Source: Marinilactibacillus sp. Marseille-P9653
Lineage (GTDB): Bacteria > Bacillota > Bacilli > Lactobacillales > Carnobacteriaceae_A
Direction of reading: 5' to 3'
Assembly (NCBI RefSeq): GCF_916618885.1
Contig: NZ_CAKAKH010000001.1
Coordinates: 434,001 to 498,000, forward strand
DNA length: 64,000 bases
The notes under the pieces are model-generated. The model ran no database searches. It was given only the letters and a program-made list of their open reading frames with translations, and was not told the origin of the DNA. How positions within the stretch are numbered: the stretch's first letter is position 1; the number at the start of each line of letters is the position of its first letter. A program made the position numbers and the translations under genes. Positions 58,539 through 64,000 of this stretch are shown in pieces.

Positions 58539-59561
58539 ATGCTTAAACTAAATATGCTGTCATCAGCAGAAAAAGTTAAGGGCCAAGGCGTTGGTTCAGC
58601 TTATAGAGAATTTATCAACTTACTGAATAAGGATGACTCAAATACATATGAATTAACAATTAATAAAAATATAAAAGCCGATATTACACATTACCATACA
58701 GTAGATTTTGGGTTTTATCTTTCTACATTCTCCAGAAAAAAACGAGGGATAAGAGTAGGTCATGTCCACTTTTTACCGGAAAAACTGGAAGGTAGTCTAC
58801 AGTTACCTTTTCTTGTAGAGAAAATTTTCAATAGATACCTACTCTCATTTTATAAAAGAATGGATGGATTGGTTGTCGTCAATCCTGCTTTTATCCCTAA
58901 ATTAGAAGCACATGGAATCAAGAAGGAAAAAATAACGTATATTCCAAATTTTGTAGCAAAAAAAGATTTCTATCCTATGGATATTCAGGGAAAACTGGCT
59001 ACTAGAGAAACATTGAATATACCAGAAGACACGTTCGTGGTGATTGGAGCTGGACAAATCCAGCATCGTAAAGGGATACTAGATTTTATTGCTGTCTCAA
59101 AACAACTCCCTCAAGTTCAATTTATCTGGGTAGGAGGATTTTCGTTCGGAAAAATGACTGCAGGATACGAAGAATTGAAAAATATTTTTGATCATCCGCC
59201 GAAGAATGTCCATTTTACAGGTATTATTGATCGTGCTTTGATGAATGATTATTATAATGCATCAGATTTATTATTTATGCCTTCTTATAATGAACTGTTT
59301 CCAATGACCATTTTGGAAGCCATGAGTAGTGGTCTTCCTATTTTAACCAGAGATTTAGAGTTATACGAGGCTATATTGGAAGGATGCTATATTAAAGGAC
59401 GTACAATAGCTGATTTTGCGGCCTCTATTGAGCAATTAAGGTTGAATCAAGATCATTACCAGGATACAAGAAGGAAAGCGCGTAAGGGAGCACAATATTA
59501 CTCTGAAGAGCGACTTTGGAGTATATGGAGGGACTATTATCATGAAATCTATAGGAATTGA
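58539..59561 (+). CDS. Family 4 glycosyltransferase
   Basis: 340 residues from ATG 58539; 58536 is also ATG but is too close to AGAGG. GT-B fold: N-terminal KGQGVGSAYREF, then VVVNPAFIPKLEAHGI, IPNFVAKKDFYP, GAGQIQHRKGILDF and PSYNELFPMTILEAMSSGLP, the E-x7-E nucleotide-sugar site. It may make a membrane glycolipid, since the next gene is a lysylphosphatidylglycerol-synthetase-like membrane protein with a 20-bp overlap. The acceptor is unknown. Confidence 0.85.
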   Translation: MLKLNMLSSAEKVKGQGVGSAYREFINLLNKDDSNTYELTINKNIKADITHYHTVDFGFYLSTFSRKKRGIRVGHVHFLPEKLEGSLQLPFLVEKIFNRYLLSFYKRMDGLVVVNPAFIPKLEAHGIKKEKITYIPNFVAKKDFYPMDIQGKLATRETLNIPEDTFVVIGAGQIQHRKGILDFIAVSKQLPQVQFIWVGGFSFGKMTAGYEELKNIFDHPPKNVHFTGIIDRALMNDYYNASDLLFMPSYNELFPMTILEAMSSGLPILTRDLELYEAILEGCYIKGRTIADFAASIEQLRLNQDHYQDTRRKARKGAQYYSEERLWSIWRDYYHEIYRN

Positions 59562-60591
59562 ATTAAAGAAAAATAAGTTGATAAGCTTGTTTTTGGTTCT
59601 TGGTGTCAGCATTGGCTATATTATATTTCGTTTTAGAGATATTAATGTACATGCTGCGGTAGAAAATTTACGACAAGTAGAAGTTAGATGGTTATTCATA
59701 GGTATGCTCGTTATGTGTGCTTACTGGTTTTTAGAAGCTATGGTGCTTCGAAGAATCACTAGAAAAGTTGATAGTCCTCAAACGGTTTGGGAGTCTGTCA
59801 AAATTACAATGATCGGACAATTTTTCAATACCATTACACCATTTGCTAGTGGAGGACAACCTGCTCAATTATTTCTGATGAAAAAAAATGGGATATCTGT
59901 TGGTGTAGGTAGTTCGATTTTACTAATAAAGTTTATCATTTTTCAATCGATGCTCGTTTTGAGTTCATTTATTGTGTTAATCTTTGGTTTTGGTTATTTG
60001 CAAAATAATTCTATTCCCAAATTGAGTTTGTTGATCATGATCGGCTTTATTTTAAATACAGTCGTGATCATTACGCTTGTAACAATCGCAAAAAGTAAAC
60101 GAGTCGCCTTTTTTATTGCCCATTCAGCATTGAGGCCGGTATCTTTTTTCGTTAAAAAAGAACGGTACGAGCTATGGAAAGCAAAATTGGATCGTAAGCT
60201 CCTTTCATTTCATGAGGAAAGTAATCGAATGAGTTTTGATTTAAAGTTGTTGTTCCAGTGTAGTCTATTGACGATAGCACAGTTAAGTTTATTTTTAAGT
60301 ATTCCATTTTTCATCATACAAGGACTAGGCATTGAAAACGTTAATTTATTTCAAGTTATTGCGTTTCATGCATTTATCATGATGTTTTCCTCATTGGTTC
60401 CTATACCAGGAGGGAGTGGTGGAGCTGAGTACAGTTTTTCTTTGCTATTTGGCTTGATTCTTCAACCAACTATATTGATACTGTGTCTGATATTCTGGCG
60501 CATCATCACATATTATAGTTGTTTGATTTTTGGTGCTTTTTTCTTTTTTGCTAAAAGAGATGAAGTTAACGCACATACTCTTGAACAATAA
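59542..60591 (+). CDS. YbhN/UPF0104-type membrane protein (flippase-like)
   Basis: 349 residues, about eight helices, of the LPG_synthase_TM family. TITPFASGGQPAQLFLMKKNG and VPIPGGSGGAEYSFSLLFG are the two conserved loops of this family. It has only the flippase-like part, without the synthase domain of MprF. Overlap with the glycosyltransferase gene suggests that it moves or modifies the same glycolipid. GGAGGGAC lies inside the upstream gene. Confidence 0.82.
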   Translation: MKSIGIELKKNKLISLFLVLGVSIGYIIFRFRDINVHAAVENLRQVEVRWLFIGMLVMCAYWFLEAMVLRRITRKVDSPQTVWESVKITMIGQFFNTITPFASGGQPAQLFLMKKNGISVGVGSSILLIKFIIFQSMLVLSSFIVLIFGFGYLQNNSIPKLSLLIMIGFILNTVVIITLVTIAKSKRVAFFIAHSALRPVSFFVKKERYELWKAKLDRKLLSFHEESNRMSFDLKLLFQCSLLTIAQLSLFLSIPFFIIQGLGIENVNLFQVIAFHAFIMMFSSLVPIPGGSGGAEYSFSLLFGLILQPTILILCLIFWRIITYYSCLIFGAFFFFAKRDEVNAHTLEQ

Positions 60592-60604
60592 TGAATTCCC
60601 CCCT

Positions 60605-60651
60605 AGAAATACAGACGACGTAAGTGAGTGTCTGTATTTCTAAATTTTTTT
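60605..60651 (+). terminator. Terminator after the YbhN-type gene
   Basis: AGAAATACAGAC pairs perfectly with GTCTGTATTTCT, then AAATTTTTTT. Confidence 0.9.
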
Positions 60652-60690
60652 ATTCGTTCGATTATGATAGAATACTTACAAAATAAAAAC

Positions 60691-60737
60691 CCGGAAATTA
60701 ACGACCTCTGTAGAAGTCATTGATTTCCGGATTTTTT
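60691..60737 (-). terminator. Terminator of the antiporter gene (possibly bidirectional)
   Basis: CCGGAAAT pairs with ATTTCCGG, with inner GAC/GTC pairs. A-run and T-run flank it on the two strands. Confidence 0.85.
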
Positions 60738-60758
60738 CTTTAAGGTAAAGATAGGGTT

Positions 60759-61970
60759 TTAAAAATCTGCAGCTTCTTGTACATTTGACGGGATGGTACT
60801 AATTTCACCGGTTTTACGCAAAACGAGTTTAGTGATGACAGGTCCAGAAAATTCATAAAGCAACGTTGCACTTAAAACGACGGTTCTGATTTGATCAGCA
60901 TACTCAGGTAAAATACCAGCTGAAATGGCAATCAATCCAATTCCGACACCTGCTTGAGGTAACAGCATAAAGCCAAGATAGTTTCTGACGACTTTAGGGG
61001 AATGCGTTAATAAAGCCCCGATATAAGCCCCTGAGAATTTTCCGACAACGCGGAAAATGATATACATAATTCCAATTAATCCGACAGTTGGAATGATATG
61101 AATATCTAACTGTGCACCAGCTAATACAAAAAATAATATGAAGATTGGAGGTGTAATACGATCAGAAAATTCCCCCATCTGTGGTGCATCGCTTGAAATA
61201 TTCGTAAGCACAGTACCAGTCATCATAGCTGAAAGCAACTCTGAGACGCCAAATCCAACCGAGATACTACTAGATAAAAACACGAAAGCAATCAACAAAC
61301 CAAGCTTTTGCCCAGACGTTTTCGTGTATTTCAAAGGATACTTCATAGCGAAACCAACAGCAGCACCTACCGCCAATGCAATAAAGACGCTTAAGATTGG
61401 TTGGAAAATTGAAGATAGGACGTTGATACTTTCACCGGAAGTATTCACCATTATTCTAACCGCAGTAGAACAAAATCCAAACAAAATGAGTGCAGTGGCA
61501 TCATCTAGAGCTGCTACACTTTTGAGCATTTCAGATACTGGTCCTTTTGCGCTGTACTCTTTCATAACGAGTAAAATTGAAGTTGGTGCGGTTGCTGCAG
61601 CGATTGCGCCCATAATCAGGGAAAATGCTGTGTCACTCCCTATGAGCATCAACGAACCAGCCACTAGCACCGCTGCTAATGTAGATTCAATGGCAGCAAT
61701 AATCAGTGGAGTCAAACCAACTCTTCTCAAGTAACTTGCCTTGAATGATAGTCCGATGGTAAAAGATATAAAAGCTAAAGCAATTTCAGATATAATCTCC
61801 ATATTATCTATAACGGTTTCGGGCATGATATGGAAAAATGATGGACCAATCAACAAGCCTCCAAAAATATAGCCTGTAACGGTTGGTAATTTAATCATAG
61901 CGGCTACGCGACCGAATAAAGACCCTATAAGTAACATCAGAGCCACGTAAAACATAGTGTTGAATTCCAA
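60759..61970 (-). CDS. CPA2-type cation/proton antiporter
   Basis: 403 residues with about twelve helices. LPTVTGYIFGGLLIGP at the start and VAALDDATALILFG, with the paired aspartates of the ion site, are typical of KefB/NapA-like antiporters. There is no C-terminal RCK/TrkA-N domain. A PII-like protein is encoded 31 bp upstream in the same unit and may regulate it. Ion specificity (Na+ or K+) is not readable. Confidence 0.87.
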   Translation of the reverse strand: MEFNTMFYVALMLLIGSLFGRVAAMIKLPTVTGYIFGGLLIGPSFFHIMPETVIDNMEIISEIALAFISFTIGLSFKASYLRRVGLTPLIIAAIESTLAAVLVAGSLMLIGSDTAFSLIMGAIAAATAPTSILLVMKEYSAKGPVSEMLKSVAALDDATALILFGFCSTAVRIMVNTSGESINVLSSIFQPILSVFIALAVGAAVGFAMKYPLKYTKTSGQKLGLLIAFVFLSSSISVGFGVSELLSAMMTGTVLTNISSDAPQMGEFSDRITPPIFILFFVLAGAQLDIHIIPTVGLIGIMYIIFRVVGKFSGAYIGALLTHSPKVVRNYLGFMLLPQAGVGIGLIAISAGILPEYADQIRTVVLSATLLYEFSGPVITKLVLRKTGEISTIPSNVQEAADF

Positions 61971-62001
61971 TTTAATCTCTCTTCCTTCCTAGCAAAGTAT
62001 G

Positions 62002-62358
62002 TTAATGAAAACCTTCAGTGAATAAAGTCGGTATGGCAAACAGTACACCAGTATCCGGATCTGATAGATCTCCGATAACATCTTTAACAACAGTGCGTAT
62101 CGTTTCAATTTGTGACTCGTCTACGATCGTGAAAATCATCTTGTTCTCTGAATGATCAGATGTAATAAACGGACGCAAAGTAGAAAGGATTCGAGTGTTT
62201 TCAAGCGTAGATAATTGTTGTGCCATACCTACAGAATTTAATACTGTAGCAGAATCAATACCTGCACTTGTAAACTCTAAAAGCAACTCATCTAATAACT
62301 CTGTTTTGTTTAATATCATGATGACTAGTATCTTCTGATCTTTAGAAATTTCGGACAT
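62002..62358 (-). CDS. PII-like regulatory protein linked to the antiporter
   Basis: 118 residues from ATG 62358, behind AAAGGAGGAG; the longer frame to 62424 has no ribosome site. The pattern ILVIMILNKTELLDELLLEF, SAGIDSATVLNS, and KMIFTIVDESQIETIRTVV fits the beta-alpha-beta PII/CutA-like fold. It ends GVLFAIPTLFTEGFH. It lacks the T-loop Tyr context of GlnB. The neighbour is a cation antiporter, so it probably senses a nucleotide or ion state and controls transport. Confidence 0.7.
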   Translation of the reverse strand: MSEISKDQKILVIMILNKTELLDELLLEFTSAGIDSATVLNSVGMAQQLSTLENTRILSTLRPFITSDHSENKMIFTIVDESQIETIRTVVKDVIGDLSDPDTGVLFAIPTLFTEGFH

Positions 62359-62588
62359 AAAAATGTCTCCTCCTTTGGGAAATAATGTTCTTTGGCGCTC
62401 TAGCATTATTAGTTTACTCCTCATTTTTTAGATGTCAAATGATTTATGGATGTTTTCAGAAAAAAATTGATTTAAAGCGGTTTTATTGACAATTTCGACA
62501 TCTTTTTCACTTGTAAAAGGTAAGATAGAAGTAAATTTTTTTAAAATATGCTAACATTAATTTTATAATGGTTTTAGGAGGTAAAGAA

Positions 62589-62864
62589 ATGGATTTTACT
62601 AAAGGAAAAAATCGATTCTACAAAGAAGAAGAAGGGAAGTTGCTTGCGGAAATCACTTTTATTCCTAAGGATAATGTCGCTGCAATAGATCATACATTCG
62701 TAGATCCTTCTTTGAGAGGCCAGGGAATAGCGGAACAATTAGTAGATACAGTAGTGGAAGATATGGAGAAACAAGGAAAGAAAATCAAGGCGGTTTGTCC
62801 GTATGTAGTTGAACTATTTAAGAGAAAATCTGACAAATACAAGACAATCAATGTAGATGCGTAA
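62589..62864 (+). CDS. Small GNAT-family protein (YjdJ-like, Gcn5-related)
   Basis: 91 residues from ATG 62589 (AGGAGG upstream). AAIDHTFVDPSLRGQGIAEQLV has the acetyl-CoA P-loop R-G-x-G, and AVCPYVVELFKR is the conserved end. This is the short N-acetyltransferase family PF14542. Substrate unknown. Confidence 0.85.
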   Translation: MDFTKGKNRFYKEEEGKLLAEITFIPKDNVAAIDHTFVDPSLRGQGIAEQLVDTVVEDMEKQGKKIKAVCPYVVELFKRKSDKYKTINVDA

Positions 62865-62889
62865 AATTTTAAAAAAATCATATATACTG

Positions 62890-62918
62890 TTGACAAAAGG
62901 GGTATTTCATAATACAAT
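62890..62918 (+). promoter_or_regulatory. tRNA cluster promoter
   Basis: TTGACA at 62890-62895, exactly 17 bp, then TACAAT at 62913-62918, ahead of tRNA-Glu. Confidence 0.88.
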
Positions 62919-62951
62919 ATATCTTGTGTTAAAAAAAGCACGAGATAGAAT

Positions 62952-63023
62952 GGCCCCTTGGTCAAGCGGTTAAGACACCGCCCTTTCACGGCGGTAACAC
63001 GGGTTCGAATCCCGTAGGGGTCA
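62952..63023 (+). tRNA. tRNA-Glu (TTC)
   Basis: Acceptor GGCCCCT/AGGGGTC, anticodon TTC in CCTTTCACG, T-arm GGGTTCGAATCCC. Confidence 0.96.
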
Positions 63024-63057
63024 TTTGGAAATTTGTTTAAGGTATGTTTGCTTTTGG

Positions 63058-63130
63058 GCCGGCTTAGCTCAGTAGGTAGAGCAACTGAATCGTAATCAGT
63101 GGGTCGAGGGTTCAATTCCTTTAGCCGGCA
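63058..63130 (+). tRNA. tRNA-Thr (CGT)
   Basis: Acceptor GCCGGCT/AGCCGGC; anticodon stem ACTGA/TCAGT, loop ATCGTAA gives CGT. Confidence 0.94.
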
Positions 63131-63161
63131 TTCAGATGAAACTTTTTTCCTGAATTATATC

Positions 63162-63242
63162 GGAGGGATAGCGAAGTGGCTAAACGCGGCGGACTGTAAA
63201 TCCGCTCCTTCGGGTTCGTAGGTTCGAATCCTACTCCCTCCA
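63162..63242 (+). tRNA. tRNA-Tyr (GTA)
   Basis: Acceptor GGAGGGA/TCCCTCC; anticodon GTA; long variable arm (CTCCTTCGGGTTC region), as expected for bacterial tRNA-Tyr. Confidence 0.95.
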
Positions 63243-63248
63243 TTTTTT

Positions 63249-63321
63249 TGGGCTATAGCCAAGCGGTAAGGCAGCGGGTTTTGATCCCGTCATTCCCCAG
63301 GTTCGAATCCTGGTAGCCCAG
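63249..63321 (+). tRNA. tRNA-Gln (TTG)
   Basis: Acceptor TGGGCTA/TAGCCCA, discriminator G; anticodon loop TTTTGAT gives TTG. Confidence 0.94.
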
Positions 63322-63328
63322 TATTTTT

Positions 63329-63466
63329 AAAAGAGGCTGGGACAAAAGTCTCTGATTAATATTGTTTCGTAAAATCAGACAAGTAGAAAAGCCGTCAAAT
63401 CAAGGGATAGATATCCTAGGTTTGACGGCTTTCTTCTATTTGGCTAGTTTTGTCCCAGCCTCTTTT
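63329..63466 (+). repeat. Three-way-junction terminator repeat (GAGGCTGGGACAAAA type)
   Basis: A 19-bp outer stem AAAAGAGGCTGGGACAAAA / TTTTGTCCCAGCCTCTTTT encloses two inner hairpins: TCTGATT/AATCAGA (63351-63379) and AAAGCCGTCAAA/TTTGACGGCTTT (63388-63432). The T-run at the end lets it serve as terminator of the tRNA cluster. Similar GGGACAAAA elements are widespread in Gram-positive genomes (recall, not searched). Confidence 0.75.
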
Positions 63467-63579
63467 TTTCTGACTTTCTTCAAAGATTAAATGTAACGAA
63501 TTTCGCTTTAATTAACAATAAAATGGCTTAATTATGATATACTTGTTTCGTGCATGTTTAGAATTAGGAGGTGACTTTC

Positions 63580-64000
63580 ATGCCCTTTGATTTATTATCG
63601 GACTTTGACTGGTCGCACTTGTGGACCTTTAGAACAGCTATCAATATTGTAGATATTATGATCGTAGCATTCTTTATCTATCAGTTGATTAAAATTGTCC
63701 GTGGTACAAGAGCGATTGAGTTGCTCAAAGGTATAGGGGTAATATTATTACTTAAATTATTTAGTGCCGTATTACAATTGAATACAACAGAATTCATCGT
63801 GAATTTTGTCATTCAATGGTCTGCTTTGGCTTTGATTATTATTTTCCAGCCAGAATTAAGACGTGGACTAGAGCATTTAGGTAGAGGTTCTGTATTTGGT
63901 AGAAGAAGGAAAAGTAATCCAAGTGAAGTCGTTGTAGAGGATTTGGCACAAGCTATTCAGTATATGAGTAAAAGACGGATTGGTGCATTGATTTCTATTG
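63580..64000 (+). CDS. cdaA: Diadenylate cyclase CdaA, N-terminal part (cut by window end)
   Basis: The ATG at 63580 follows AGGAGGTGA and the frame is open to the end of the window, 140 residues. The start MPFDLLSDFDWSHLW is followed by three hydrophobic segments. The linker FQPELRRGLEHLGRG and the beginning of the DAC domain (VVEDLAQAIQYMSKRRIGALI) match CdaA/YbbP. It makes c-di-AMP from two ATP; cdaR and glmM would be expected beyond the window. Confidence 0.93.
   Translation, partial: MPFDLLSDFDWSHLWTFRTAINIVDIMIVAFFIYQLIKIVRGTRAIELLKGIGVILLLKLFSAVLQLNTTEFIVNFVIQWSALALIIIFQPELRRGLEHLGRGSVFGRRRKSNPSEVVVEDLAQAIQYMSKRRIGALISI

Overview
The window is a low-GC Gram-positive chromosome segment, most likely from the Lactobacillales and probably Carnobacteriaceae. 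This is an inference from gene order (rpoE-pyrG-fba-murA-rho-rpmE2; ddl-murF-cshA-acpS-mazEF), strong AGGAGG-type ribosome sites, Bacilli-type riboswitches and the 16S-tRNA-23S-5S layout; no database search was possible. It is ordinary core chromosome carrying two mobile elements (a group IIC intron and an IS30-family element). Regulatory RNA is unusually dense.

Layout. 1-5.6 kb: the 3' end of purD, a secreted M23 peptidoglycan hydrolase, a two-part threonine/serine exporter (YjjB/YjjP type) and divergent D-serine dehydratase. 5.6-8.8 kb: an amber-interrupted regulator-like gene, a small membrane protein, and a module of a divergent cis-prenyltransferase, a guanylate-kinase-like protein and a 59-residue membrane protein. 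8.8-10.7 kb: a group IIC intron placed just after a terminator hairpin. 10.7-14.1 kb: GMP reductase with a folded leader, a PAP2 phosphatase and a DadA-like oxidase. 14.2-18.6 kb: a tryptophan locus made of a leader peptide with two Trp codons, competing hairpins and a terminator, a second terminator, a second two-Trp minigene, then trpX-trpY-trpZ and an orphan trpB. 18.7-25.9 kb: an amidohydrolase, a NERD protein, a TPP riboswitch with thiD, a DJ-1/PfpI protein, methylglyoxal synthase and an IS30-family element.

26-30.8 kb: a one-carbon operon (fhs, fchA, folD, 5-formyl-THF cyclo-ligase) followed by a THF riboswitch and folT. 30.9-36 kb (minus strand): a Y-family polymerase with an SOS-like operator, an Ohr/OsmC protein, a HAD phosphatase, an HD phosphohydrolase and LipL. 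36.2-44.2 kb: ywiB, rpoE, pyrG with a GGGC-start leader and terminator, fba, bioY, murA, rho and rpmE2. 44.5-52.6 kb: ddl, murF, cshA with a long folded leader, acpS, mazEF, a preQ1 riboswitch with queT, a CBS-domain protein and a methyltransferase. 52.7-58.3 kb: a complete rrn operon with tRNA-Ala in the spacer and tRNA-Asn and tRNA-Thr at the end. 58.5-64 kb: a glycosyltransferase with a YbhN-type flippase-like protein, a CPA2 antiporter with a PII-like protein, a GNAT protein, four tRNAs, a three-way-junction terminator repeat and the 5' part of cdaA.

The most unusual region is the tryptophan leader (14,261-14,720). It appears to be ribosome-mediated attenuation in a Bacillota genome, where T-box or TRAP control would be expected. 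The pairings seen imply a logic different from the E. coli trp operon. Next in interest are the cshA leader, the inverted repeat in the rpmE2 promoter, and the cis-prenyltransferase/kinase-like/small membrane protein module.
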